This document shows, one piece after another, positions 1 to 10,814 of a stretch of DNA of 64,000 nt. A model generated the notes under the pieces. It saw only the letters and a list, made by a program, of their open reading frames with translations, was not told where the DNA came from and did no database searches. The DNA comes from Pholiota molesta. Taxonomy: Eukaryota > Basidiomycota > Agaricomycetes > Agaricales > Strophariaceae. Position 1 is the stretch's first letter, and every line of letters begins with the position of its first letter. The stretch spans positions 62,001-126,000 of the forward strand of contig JACGCK010000037.1 in assembly GCA_014925825.1 (NCBI GenBank), given 5' to 3'. The translations under genes and the position numbers were made by a program.

Positions 1-2421
1 TGCTCGCAGTGCTGGTGAGCCGTGAGTACAGTGGTGGTGGACTCAGGACTTGGAGTCTTGGAGAGCAGGCCCAGAGGTATATTTTGTGAAGACTGTATAC
101 CAACCATATACAAAAACTGTATATAGTTACGAGTCTATATTTATAGACTCGTTCTTTGTGAAACTGGCCTGCCAAAATCTGGATGTAACGCTAAACGCGC
201 CGGATCAACCCGTGCACTGCCACCGGCACAATGGGCCAACATCCATGGAACCCAAGTTGCAGCCCCGCGGTTGCCACAGTCGCCGTTCGCACTCGACCCC
301 GACGATTCTCCTCGACCTCGATGGCAACTTCAAGGAGTTAGGGACGGAGTACCTCCGCTTGCCATTACCCATGACGATCCATTCGAGAATCGATGCTGCG
401 GGAACCGTCGTTGGGTGCTGGTTGAAAGGTAAGCGGCCTTTCCGTTGTGCTGAACTCGTGCTTACCTCTCGTGCCAGCTCAGTCGTTCTCGCCACCTATC
501 ACCCATCACCCCCTCGAGCCCTAACGCCCGCGCAACAGGGATCGCAAGACCACCGTACTAGCCGAGCCCTCAATCGACGACGACGGAGCCCCGCCGTTCG
601 CCCACGCGTCCTCGACAATGCTCTTCAACATAGGCTGCAGGCACTAACGACGGCGCGAGTCAGACAGAGGTCAGATGGCGTGCCAGAGACGTACGCAGGG
701 GAAGACAGCAGGCGCGATACGGCCCGCGGCCGCAGATATGGTATGTCTGCACGCGTTGCGGTGGTGTGTTAAGCGCTGGCGATGGCGGCGCAGGTAGCAC
801 TTGTACGGCAGGGCACGAATGCGCCGCTTGCGGCTTACCACCCCACCCGCGTACGCCTGTGCCCGCTGATTCCCAGCTCTGCTCCACGCATCGGCCGCCG
901 ATGCGCCCGCCGCCCTCTCGTGGCCCCATCCCATCCGCGTCGATCTTCCTGGACGGCGGCGTGCCCTGCGGGAAGTTCAGCAATGATCGTCAGTGCGGGC
1001 GGCACGGATTCCCTTAGGGTGTACCGGTACCAATCACCTATGCGCGGCGTGTTCATGCTCGCGTTCGTGCTTGAGCCGTCCTCTCCAACCCGCTCGCACT
1101 CACCGTCTACACGTGCAATCGGTGCTGCATATGCAGCACTGTGCGGCGTGGAGACGCATCGTGCCAGGTGTTGCGATACCCGCAAAACCCCCGCGGGTCG
1201 GCCAACCCGTGCGGATTACTACCCACCAGGCATTCTTTGGCTGGATCATGCCCACCATCCACACTTCTGAGTTCACTGTCCTCCAGATGTCGGCATTGAC
1301 ACTGCAGTGGTATGCTTTGATTCATATACTATGATACGTACGGCTTGTTTACCATCTACAGCTGTGGAATTCCTTCTACCTTTTTACTTTCTGCTCGATA
1401 TTTGTTGTCGGCATCCTCATGTCCTTAAATTGGAAGGTGTGTAGCTTTGTTTCCTTTCACTCGCACGCTGATGTGATGTATGCAGCACAATGAAGATATC
1501 ATTGACGATGATGACGACGACTTGCCTGGTGATGGCGACGACAATTCAACCACCCTCTTTACCTTTCGCCAACTGCCTGCCTCCACTTTTTCTTTGTCTT
1601 CATTAGTAGAATACTACTAGAAAATGAATAGTCTATGAGATAGTATTTCCTTGTATAGACTATATAGAACAATATAATATATGATTTACTTTGACTTTTA
1701 AGTAATTACTTTTTTCTCTTCCAGTGTTCACAAAGCACTCAAGCTAGAAAGACCTATCTAAGCACGAAAATGATATAAACAGACCTAGACGAGTATATGC
1801 CATGCAATGCAATGGCCCTCAAGACAAGTATAACTACAGTATAGGCAGGTATCCCCAAAGTGTGTATACATATATGTATACATATATGGTATTTACCGTA
1901 TATATACAGTAATGTATAGTGTACGGTTGGAGCCTTAGTTGCCAGCCTGTTACTTCAACTTGCCACAATTGGCCAATGGCTCTGCTACAATTCAATTACG
2001 GTTTCTGGCCTACATAGCTCGCTGAGCCCGAATCAGATCCTTTCACGGCATTCTCTCCTCGCAAACTGCTCGCTATCGGATGTCTTTAACTTGTACACAC
2101 CCCCACATCCTACTAGGACCTACTCGACGTAGAGCTTGCTGTTTGCTCAAGCACGATCATCTGGATCGTCCACAAAACCAGTATGGGGTGCAGGCTACAA
2201 ACCCGTGAACACTGCCATGAGATACACTATTGGTGCCGCCGAGAGTACAAGGATGGGAGGACAGATGGTGTCAGGAATAGGTCTGAACATAGTCTCCATT
2301 CCAGACGTACGTGCTCAATAAGCTATCTCTCGCAGATCAGGGATCTAATCTATGTTCACCGCTCCTCCTCGAAATCGCCGGGGGCCCATCTGCGCTCTGC
2401 TCGCCATGGTCTACTTTCAAG
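1..2421. other. Intergenic stretch, no supported gene
   Basis: No reading frame here has a recognisable domain or a consistent set of splice sites. Overlapping long frames on both strands between about 50 and 1330 look like by-products of GC-rich sequence. A short acidic, stop-ended frame at about 1490-1620 follows a possible TGCAG acceptor and could be the last exon of something, but nothing upstream joins it. At 1860-1920 there is an AT-rich run of TATACATA-type short palindromes. Confidence 0.5.
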
Positions 2422-3095
2422 ATGGTGAGCGCCCCGCCCGCATCCTGTAGAGGAGCCCGAAATGAATGCTGACCGTCCGATTGCAGGGCCGCATTCGTGC
2501 TAAACCCACCAAGAAGGCCACGCGTGTCCTGGTCGCAAAATAGTGAGCAGGAGTGCGGGGATGAGAAGGCAGATGCTGATCTCTCTGTGTGTGCCAGCTA
2601 CCCGCGGTTGATCTTTAACTTCACACGAACAAGCGCATCGTCGATGAAGTCGTGCGTACCTAGCCACAATGCGGCTCTATCACAACTTGCTTATTTATTT
2701 GGGTTGGTATCATGCAGGCTGTGGTGCCCTCCCAGCGGCTGCGCAACAAGATCTTGGGCTTCACGACCCACCTGATGGAGCGCATCCAGCGCGGCCCCGT
2801 CCGCGGCATCTCCTTCAAGCTCTAGGAAGAGGAGCGCGAGCGCAAGGACAACTACGTCCCCGAGGTCTCCGCCCTCGACACGTCTGCGGCCGGCCTCGAG
2901 GTGGACCCGGATACCAAAGTGCGTCATGGAAAAATCTCTGTAAATCGTATTGTATACTTAACGCCCTGTAATCTACGTAGGCGCTCCTCGACTCCTCAAC
3001 TTCGACTCCATCCAGGTCAACGTTATTACCCCCGTGCTCGCCGTCCCCGAGCGCGGCCAGCTCACCGTCCCCGGCGCTGGCCGGTCATGCTCACC
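2422..3095 (+). pseudogene. Decayed 40S ribosomal protein eS17 gene, copy 1
   Basis: The remains read as small-subunit protein eS17 (RPS17). An ATG sits directly against a GTGAGC donor, as an ATG-only first exon. The next exon encodes GRIRAKPTKKATRVLVAK, and later exons encode [29 protein letters not shown] and [18 protein letters not shown]. Intron positions are retained, so this is a copy of genomic DNA and not of an mRNA. At least three lesions are visible. One base is missing in the exon starting near 2599, before the HTNKR-like segment. A CAG-to-TAG stop lies at 2823-2825, between FKL and EEE. One base is missing in the last exon near 2993. A functional eS17 must lie elsewhere, since the protein is essential. 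It faces the membrane-protein gene ending at 3544, and the pair is duplicated at 7623-9758. Confidence 0.85.
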
Positions 3096-3543
3096 GTCAT
3101 TGTATCGTCGTTTCCGTCGTACGACTTTGCTAGGCTGACCCATGACGCTCGTGGCTGGGATACGGTTAAGACGGGAGGAGCGGGGTGGTCCGCCCATGGT
3201 TTGGATATGCCCGCCTATTCCTTGCCATGTATTCGTTTCCGTCACCCTTTGCGTGCATTTCCAGACCCGAAATCGAACGGTGTTTTCGATTGAACTGACA
3301 TCGTCCGAGTGGCGTAAACAAACCCTGCATCAGAATTTTCCTTCCTGGTCGTTTCGTACCCTCTCGCTAGGTGATGGATGTCGGTGAGCCATGCTTCTTT
3401 AGTAGTTGGTAATTGCTCGCAACGTAGCGATGGAGCCGGACTCGAAGATATAATAGAACAAAACCAAATCACATTTGAAGCATCGTCGGAAACACTGAGG
3501 TATCAATATATCAACTGTGGACTACATATACATAAAAGAGTGT

Positions 3544-5140
3544 CTATAAGTGGGGAATAAATGTAGTCCATTCAATGGTTTGGAGGGCGCCAGAAGGCAG
3601 TGAGCGAAGGGCAGTAAGGGAGAGCGTAAGGAGTATGATGCGCGCAATTGGGTAGAGAATGGCCCCAATTGTCGCAAAAACACGAAAGACATCCCCTAGA
3701 AATGTTTCGTCGTCACAGGCAACTAATACCATCAATGCGGGTGCCGCGGTTATGATGATCGCAGAAACCCGCCAAAGCCACATTTCTTGACGCGATGAGA
3801 AATGGAGAAACCAGCTGGGGATCAGATGCACAGACCCGAAGAGGGTGCCAATTGTTAAAGTGGCAAGTACTGCTTCTCCCCCACTGTTCCCCGCTGTGTA
3901 AAACATTCCTACGCGCATCCTTGTCACTGTAGTAATACCATCATGCAGCATCTTCCCCAACGGGCGCAAAAAAGCCCCAAGTATTAGAAACGGAAGTACA
4001 AACAAGAGAGCCCGTCGAGAGCCACCAGACTCCTCCAAAATATCTTTGCGTAAATGGCGTCGCAACCAGCTCTCCTTTCCAGGATCGGCCTGTGGTAACA
4101 GTGGGTTTGACGCGGTCTCTGCGTCTTCGGATGTGGTATTACCCGCGGCCGTGCTGGGTTCAACGACACTCTTGTTGGTATCTCCGCTTGGTTTTTTGCT
4201 TTCGAGAAATACTGGCCGGCCAACGTTTTGAGGCTTGCCCCACCATAGGCCGTAGGTAATACCATTGAGCATGGCAAATCCCAGCGTTACGACTTCGAGT
4301 TCTGTGACTGGAAGACGTTGCGACCATCGTGCGATGCATTGCACGACAAACCAAGTTGTTTGTAGGACGATGAATGTCTTTGAGATGGCATCACCTTTGC
4401 TTCGATCTTGGATGTCTTCTTCAGTAATTCTGGGTGGATCGATCACTTTTTGCTGAATGTTCCATAGGAGTCTTGTTTCCTCAGTATTTTCCTCACGGCT
4501 ACCATCAATAAGAATCTGAACGGGTCTTCCACTTTCACAGAGCATGAAGCCACCCATCTGAAGAAAGAAACCGTGCGCCAGCGTCCATTGAGGCCCCTCT
4601 CCTTCTTTCAACAGTGGCGGTAAAGGAGATTCTTGAAAGACTCCAGAGACGGTATCCAAAATGGCTTGCAACCATCCTTTAAACTTTTTTAATGGGGTGT
4701 TTTGTCCTGAATCCACGGCCAAACCATTGATATCTATGACATATAGTGGTAAGTAAACAATCCTTTTGTGCTTAGAATATTCCAAGACCTTTGTTATACT
4801 CATCCATAATTTTTTTCGCAGCCAAACGCTGTCGCATTGCCCACATGGTCATCAACTCCGGCGCCAGCAAAGCGTATATTGTTATTGTCACCCGGCGCTT
4901 GAAGCAAGTCCACGCAGAATCCGTTACGGCAGGGATATTCGGGTGGACGGCAGACCAGGTGCACGCGAAAATGGTGGCGATGCAGCTGATGACGATCTCG
5001 TTGACAGTGCGCTGGCCGAAGTGGCTCTGGGTGTCGCGGAGAGCGAGCGCAGGAAATGGATCGGGGGGCTCCGATGGCGAAGCGAGAGGGACGCCACGCA
5101 GGGTGCGAATTAGCGCAAAAATGAGAAGGACGATGAGCAT
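3544..5140 (-). CDS. Multi-pass membrane protein of an unnamed Agaricomycete family, copy 1
   Basis: Two exons, 4789-5140 and 3544-4733, join in phase to give 513 residues. I chose the ATG at 5140 because it opens directly on a hydrophobic signal or anchor (MLIVLLIFALIR); an in-frame upstream ATG at 5209 is also possible. After it come the motifs LRDTQSHFGQRTVNE and FACTWSAVHPNIP, then a hydrophobic stretch. Exon 2 has WTLAHGFFLQMGGF and several C-terminal membrane segments (LFVLPFLILGAFL, TIGTLFGSVHLIPSWFLHF, IGAILYPIARIILL), ending in WTTFIPHL. I recognise this layout from uncharacterised Agaricomycete proteins, but no function is known to me. The donor used (GTCTTG) is unusual, though the same one is kept in the second copy at 8135-9758. 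That copy is 522 residues and clearly paralogous. Confidence 0.8.
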
Positions 5141-5827
5141 GTCGGCAGGGAGTCTGGTAGAGGTGTCGACGTGAACTCTAGTCATATATCCTCGCACGTT
5201 GGCGCTCAAGGCGGTGGCCGAGAGTGGAATGTGTGTCCGATCCAGGTAAGTATCTTCCCATGCCGCATTGCCTCAACTTGAAATCTGACATGAGTTCCTT
5301 GTGAGTTTGTTAGAATCATGTTCTGTCAATGATCTTCTGACTTTCACAACGTCCTGCTCCATAATGGCGGTGCATATGCATCAATTCTATCCCTAGACGA
5401 CAATGTACATGGCGTTGTAGCACCAGGGGACAAATCAAGTGTACTTACAACATGGAGTTTGATTGCAACATGGCGTGAATTGCTGTACAGTACTTATCTG
5501 CATCTCTGTTCGCTCTTTCTAATAACTTTATAGCATCGCATTCTAATGAGAACATCTATGGGTTATAGTTGCTAGACGCTCTTCATTGCTTTAATCAAAG
5601 CTGATTATACGTAGCATTTCTGATTCCGAAGTAATCAATTCTTCATCACAATTTATTGAAATCGACATTCGAAAAGAACAATTTACAGTTTTACATCGGA
5701 GCTAGATACGGAAGGAATCTACGCAAAGCAAGAAAGCAAGAAAACAAATGAAAAAAAATGAGCACTGAATATACTATACATACATATAGATGCAAAGGAA
5801 ATCGTGATTCGTGGGCACTGCGTCATC
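5141..5827. other. Intergenic gap between two minus-strand genes
   Basis: No gene is seen. The first 70 bases could encode the alternative MSANVRG N-terminus of the upstream membrane protein. The rest is AT-rich and would contain that gene's promoter and the 3' end of the next gene. Confidence 0.45.
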
Positions 5828-6953
5828 TCATCCTTCACAACGCCCGTCTTTAACATGCCAAGTGGCCCAATAGCCAGAGCCACATTTGCTTCCCTGTTCA
5901 ACAATAAACGCAGTCGTTAATAGCATGTCTAACATCAAAATGATCATTACCTGAAGGCGACTTACATGGCATTCAGAACAGAACGCGCCTGGCCCGAGAA
6001 TGACATCGGGAGGGTAGGTCGCGCTGGGCATGGTCGAGCAGATGGCCTTCCAATTAGCGAGTTCGGAGATGTGGACCAGTTCGCCATCGTATCGCTATGG
6101 AAGGGAATGCAAGTTAAAAACAAGGAAATAAAATATGGCAGGGGAAGTTTACTCACACGAAGCGTTCCTTCACAGCCCTGTCATCAACATATGAGCATAA
6201 GGTAATGGAGGTGGGTTGAGAATACAATCGTTACCTTGTCCACAATTTGGCCCCAGGTAGCGGTACATTCTGGCTCGACGAAGTCGACTTCCCAATGTCC
6301 AGTGACTTTACCACAATAACCCTGAAACGAATCGAAGTCATTCAGTAATGACTTGTTTTTCAATGAATTACGCTTACCTTGTCTTCACACTGCGAAGGAA
6401 GTAATTCCCTGCCGTGAATATGGGCCGACTTCACCCAACATTCGTCCACCGGATTGACGCCCAGCGGGACATTGCCGAGGACGGACGTATACTCCCTCAC
6501 GCCGTAGCGCATGCACTGCCCCGGCTCCAGTCCGCGCCACTCGATCCCGCGCCGCTTTCTCTCCATCTCCTCCCGCTCCCGCCTGTTCACGTCTTCTCTC
6601 TTCCTCCGGTCCGCGAGCCAGGTGCGTCTCTCTGCGTGCATGTCGGCGACCCAGTCCCGATGCTGTCGCTCCTCCTCCGCCCACGCTGCCCGGGCGTGGG
6701 TCCGCTCATACGCATCGACGGGCGTCTGGACGACGTATCCGAGTACGAAGAGTAGGATGCCAACGGCGATGAGGTATGGCGCGGGTCTGCCGCGCGCGCG
6801 CTCGTGCGGGCACTGCGCCGCGGGCGGGGGGCGACTGGTGTCCGCTGCGGCGCCGTACCCCTGCAGCGGGGGCCAGAAGGGTGCGCGTTCGTCGTTCGGC
6901 CACTCTCTATAGGGAGATGGGCTAGTTTTTCTGTGAAGCCAGAACTTGTTCAT
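5828..6953 (-). CDS. Single-pass membrane protein with cysteine-rich C-terminal domain (Agaricomycete-specific)
   Basis: Five exons (6378-6953, 6235-6321, 6157-6177, 5966-6094, 5828-5893) join in phase to give 292 residues. The third exon is only 21 bases. A proline-rich cytosol-like N-terminus is followed by one membrane segment at about residues 60-77 (YLIAVGILLFVLGYVV). Then comes a highly charged, probably coiled-coil stretch (about 82-135). The C-terminal half is rich in cysteine: PGQCMRYGVREYT, SQCEDK, GYCGKVTGHWEVDF, WKAICSTMP and GPGAFCSECH. I recognise this domain from many uncharacterised Agaricomycete membrane proteins; the cysteines probably form disulfides outside the cytosol. 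The function is unknown. An extra 5' exon upstream of 6953 cannot be excluded. Confidence 0.8.
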
Positions 6954-7622
6954 TGAACGATTCGACGGCTCAGAACTGACCGGCGAACGCACCTGGGACT
7001 GGCAGCACCGCATTCCATGGGTGGATGGCCAGATGGAATTGTGTACAGGGTTGGACGGGGAGGAGGCGTTGCCCGTGGATGCCTGGTGGGCGCAGGCAAT
7101 GTCGTTGAAGCGTCCGCCTCATCGTGGGAGGCAGCGCGGCGGGCGCTTAAAAATTGGCGTCACGAGGAGACCACGTGCCCACTATACTTTATTTATAACT
7201 TCAATGTATTATGTAAGCACTTGAAATTGCTTCGCTTGAACGAGTTGCATCTCATCACAACATTGAAAAGGTTCACGGTTCTTCAAGCGACATCCGCAAC
7301 TTGAAAGCTTATCACTAGAAAGTTGCATGCATGACATTGCCGAATGGCGTGCTATGACTCATAGCACGCCATTCGGCAATGGCTGGATGCGATGGAACAG
7401 CGTGCGGGAGACCTGATTTGGGATCTAGGGGTAGAGCGTTTGGCTTCAGGCTCAGAACACCGAAATCGACAAGCAGCCCGCCTAACGACCAGTTCTAGTG
7501 TATATTTATGTTCGGCAAAGACGAGTCACACCATTTCTGTACTCGGGAAGACCCGTCATATCCTGCACTTCGTCCACCTGCCATTCGAGGTTCTTCTCCA
7601 GCACCTCGACGAGGCTGTATGT
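6954..7622. other. Intergenic gap with a perfect hairpin
   Basis: This holds the promoter side of the 5828-6953 gene and runs into duplication unit B. No gene is seen. The only clear structure is the 47-base inverted repeat at 7335-7381. Confidence 0.5.
7335..7381. repeat. Perfect 21-bp inverted repeat with 5-base loop
   Basis: The arms 7335-7355 and 7361-7381 are exact reverse complements around the loop GACTC. The left arm starts CATTGCCGAATGGCG. There is no T-run after it and no gene end next to it, so it is not a typical terminator. It could be the remnant of a small fold-back element or a cruciform-forming site. Confidence 0.85.
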
Positions 7623-7965
7623 CAGCCGCGTTCGTACCAAGTCCAGGGCTGCCCGTGTCCTGATCGAAAATACAGAGTGCGCGGTGGAGGACAGTGTGGG
7701 AGGGCAGATGCTGATCGCTGTGCGCTGTGTGCCAGCTACCCCCGCTTGACCCTCGGCATCCACACGAACAAGCACATCATTGGCAAAATCGTGCGTACCT
7801 GGCCTCAGACACATACCATAACGTGCTTATTACGGTGCACATCTAACAGGCTGTCGTGCCCTCCAAGCAGCTGCGCAACATGATCTCGGGCTTCACGAGC
7901 CATCTGATGAAGCGCATTCAGCGCGGCCCCGTCCGCGGCAGCGGCTTTCGCGCGACGACGAACCT
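7623..7965 (+). pseudogene. Truncated eS17 ribosomal protein pseudogene, copy 2
   Basis: Fragments of eS17 are readable: RVRTKSRAARVLIE, then YPRLTLGIHTNKHIIGK, then VVPSKQLRN followed by [16 protein letters not shown]. The start codon and first intron are missing. The GTGAGC donor seen in copy 1 is mutated. The gene breaks off just after VRGSGF, so the second half of the protein is gone. It lies in the same convergent position to the 8135-9758 gene as copy 1 does to 3544-5140. Both are products of one duplication followed by separate decay. Confidence 0.85.
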
Positions 7966-8134
7966 TTGCTCAGATGTTCTATGTACCCGTGCGCTAGGCG
8001 CTGGATGTCGTGCTGGATCAGTGGTTGGTAATTGCTCGCTACGTAGCCATGGAGGTAGAAGAGGATGTATCACAAAACAAATCACAATTGAAGCATCATC
8101 AGAAACAAGGTTATACTCGTATGTTTAAGAATGA

Positions 8135-9758
8135 CTATAAGTGGGGGATAAATGTGGTCCATTCGATGGTTTGGAGGGCGCCATGAGGCAGTGAACGAAG
8201 GGCAGTAAGGGAGAGTATAAGGATTATGATGCGTGCAAATGGGTAGAAAATGGCCCCAACGCCCATGAAAGCATCAAAGACATCCTCTAAAGATGTAGAT
8301 GTTTCGTAAAAGTAGCTTGACAATCCCATGAATACGGGTGCTGCGGTCATGATGATTGCAGAAACCCGCCAAATCCACATTTCTTGATGTGATGCGAAAT
8401 GGAGTGACCAGCTGGGGATCAGATGCACAGACCCGAAGAGGGCGGCAATTGCGTATGTGGCATATTCTGCTTCGTCCTCCGAGTCTCCTGCGTACGAGTC
8501 TTCTGCGTAAAACATTGCTACCCGCATGGGCGGCGTCTTTGTCACCGTATCGGTATCGTTGACACCCAATAACTTCCCCAACGGGCGCAAAAAAGCCACA
8601 AAAATTAGCATCGGAAGTAGAACCAAGAGAGCCCCTCGAGAGCCACCAAACTCCTCCATAATATCTTGGCGTATATGGCGTCGCAGCCAGCTCTCCTTTC
8701 CAGGCTCGGCCTGTGGCAACAGTGGGTTTGACTCGCTCTCTGCGTCTTCGGATGTGGTATTACCCGCAGTGCTGGGTTCAACGACACTCTCGCTGGTATC
8801 TCCCCTTGGTTTTTTGCTTTCGAGAAATACTGGCCGGCCAACGTTTTGAGGCTTGTCCCACCATAGACCATAGGTGATACCATTGAGCATGGCAAATCCC
8901 AGCGTTACGACTTCGAGTTCTGTGACTGGAAGACGTTGCGACCATCGCGCGATGCATTGCACGACAAACCAAGTTGTTTGTAGGACAATGAATGTCTTTG
9001 AGATGTCGTCACCTTTGCTTCGATCCTGGATGTCTTCTTCAGTGATTCTTGGTGGGTCGATCACTTTTTGCTGAATGTTCCATAGGAGTCTTGTTTCCTC
9101 ATTATTTTCCTTGCGGCTACCATCAATAAGCGTCTGAACAGGTCTTCCACTTTCACAGAGCATGAAGCCACCCATCTGAAGAAAGAAACCATGTGCGAGT
9201 GTCCATTGAGGCCCCTCTCCTTCTTTCAACAGTGGCGGTAAAGGACATTCTTGAAAGACTCCATAGACAGTACCCAAAATGGCTTGAAGCCCTCCTTTAA
9301 ACCTTTCTGACAGAGTCTCTCGGTCCGAATCCGCGGTAAAACCATTGATAACTATGAGATATAGTCATGAGTGAATCATCCATCTGTACTTAGAATATTT
9401 AAAGACCTTTGTTATACTCGTCCATAATTTCTTTCGCAGCCAAACGCTGTCGCATTGCCCACATGGTCATCAATTCCGGCGCCAACAAAGCGTATATTGT
9501 TATTGTCACCCGGCGCTTGAAGCAAGTCCATTTAGAATCTGTTACGGCAGGGATATTCGGGTGGACGGCGGACCAGGTGCACGCGAAGATGGTGGCCAAG
9601 CAGCTGATGACGATCTCGTTGACGGTGCGCTGGCCGAAGTGGGACTGGGTGTCGCGGAGATCGAGCGCAGGGAGTGGACTGGGGGGCTCCGATGGCGAAG
9701 CGAGAGGCACTCCACGCAGGGTGCGAATAAACGCAAACATGAGAAGGATGATCAGCAT
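8135..9758 (-). CDS. Multi-pass membrane protein of an unnamed Agaricomycete family, copy 2
   Basis: Two exons (9407-9758, 8135-9351) give 522 residues, colinear with the copy at 3544-5140. Exon 1 is the same length in both (352 bases). The start at 9758 opens on the hydrophobic MLIILLMFAFIR. The family motifs LRDTQSHFGQRTVNE and WTLAHGFFLQMGGF and the ending WTTFIPHL are all kept. Compared with copy 1, a one-base insertion just upstream of 9758 puts the alternative upstream ATG (MSANVRG) out of frame. This supports starting both genes at the hydrophobic ATG. The last third differs most, including an acidic insertion (EDSYAGDSEDEAEY) and a longer loop (YETSTSLEDV) between membrane segments. 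It is intact and probably expressed; the function is unknown. Confidence 0.8.
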
Positions 9759-9850
9759 ATGGGCAGGAGACTCTTGTAGAGGTATCGACGTGGACGCCAG
9801 TCATATATCCTCGCACGTTAGCGCTCAAGGCGGTGGTCGACAGTGGAATG

Positions 9851-10814
9851 CTATGTCCGACCCATGCATTGGCTCAACTGCCTGTGTACATGCCACATGT
9901 CAGCTATTCTTAAAACTCGGTCTTTTTGGCATCGCCCTACTCACTTCCTACATGTGTTCCAAAGGCTTCTAAAATTATCTGTTGACACCGCGATAACGTA
10001 TATCCTAGTGCATGAAGAAAATCCTCCGTCCATTATGATTAGGTCTGAAAAATAGAATATTCTATGTTGTGTTTTTTAGTGATCATGTTGCTCGTATGGA
10101 CGAATAATGGTGGATTTCGCAATACCTATTATCAGTGGATGGTCCAGGAAGGCTATGAGAGTCCAGGACATGACCTTTCCGTATTCTGGATACTGTACTG
10201 GAACGAACTGAAGGTAATGAGGGATGTTCGTCGGCTGTTACGAAACGCCAAACGCCAAACATGTGGCAGTAGGGATTTAACTTCGGCCTCGGAGAGCCGA
10301 TGAGGAGGGCGCCGGGCAGGACCAAAAGCAGGTGTGTTAAGGGTTGAAAGCCATGAGCATGTCGAGGAGGAACCCACGCCTCATGTTATGCGCAAAATAT
10401 TGAGGACGGCCAGCCGCGCTTGCACGTATTTATAGTGAAAAACACCCCCCATTCACCATCGAAGTTCAAGCAACATGAACTTCTGTGGGAGGAATCGAGA
10501 CGCCAACGAGACACATAGAACAGATCATAGGAACCGCCCAGCCCAGGCTAATACGTTGATAATATCTTGGCCATCCTTCTCCGAATTCGACACCAACCAA
10601 CAGATGGGATGATAGAGCCAAGGTTTACCGATATATCGAAGTTTCGCCATTATCGGAGAGATTCATGCGCCAGCCACATCGGAAGGGCCTTTATGAATCC
10701 GGGATACAAACACACCTTAATTCAAATCTACACTCCAAGAAAAACAACAAAAGAGAGTACGATGAAAGATAAACGGGGGGAACGGATGGGTGAATGATGA
10801 ACATCAGTGTACGC
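9851..10814. other. Intergenic stretch
   Basis: No gene is supported. Small frames at 10064-10325 on both strands lack domains, and their starts or ends do not fit neighbouring exons. The region lies between the promoter of the 8135-9758 gene and the 3' end of the AP-1 mu gene. Confidence 0.5.

Larger units (their letters stand above)
2422..5260. repeat. Segmental duplication, unit A
   Basis: This unit holds eS17 pseudogene copy 1 and membrane-protein copy 1 in convergent order. Similarity to unit B (about 7600-9850) runs through both genes and the spacer between them, including the shared TTGGTAATTGCTCGC word near 3404 and 8024, and beyond the membrane gene's start, where ATATATCCTCGCACGTT is shared. 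End points are approximate. Confidence 0.8.
7600..9850. repeat. Segmental duplication, unit B
   Basis: This is the second copy of the eS17-pseudogene plus membrane-protein module, in the same orientation as unit A and about 4.7 kb away. The membrane gene is the best preserved part; the eS17 part has lost both ends. End points are approximate. Confidence 0.8.

Noticed and set aside
782..1270. Overlapping open frames on both strands at the left edge
   Set aside because: No domain, no splice partners and equal openness on both strands, as expected for GC-rich non-coding DNA.
1490..1620. Acidic frame (DDDDDD-type run) after a possible acceptor
   Set aside because: It resembles a transposase or regulatory C-terminus only in composition, and no upstream exon joins it.
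7335..7381. Hairpin as a transcription terminator
   Set aside because: This is a eukaryotic genome, no gene ends beside it, and there is no T-run.
10064..10325. Small frames on both strands upstream of the AP-1 mu gene
   Set aside because: No similarity recognised and no plausible intron joins.
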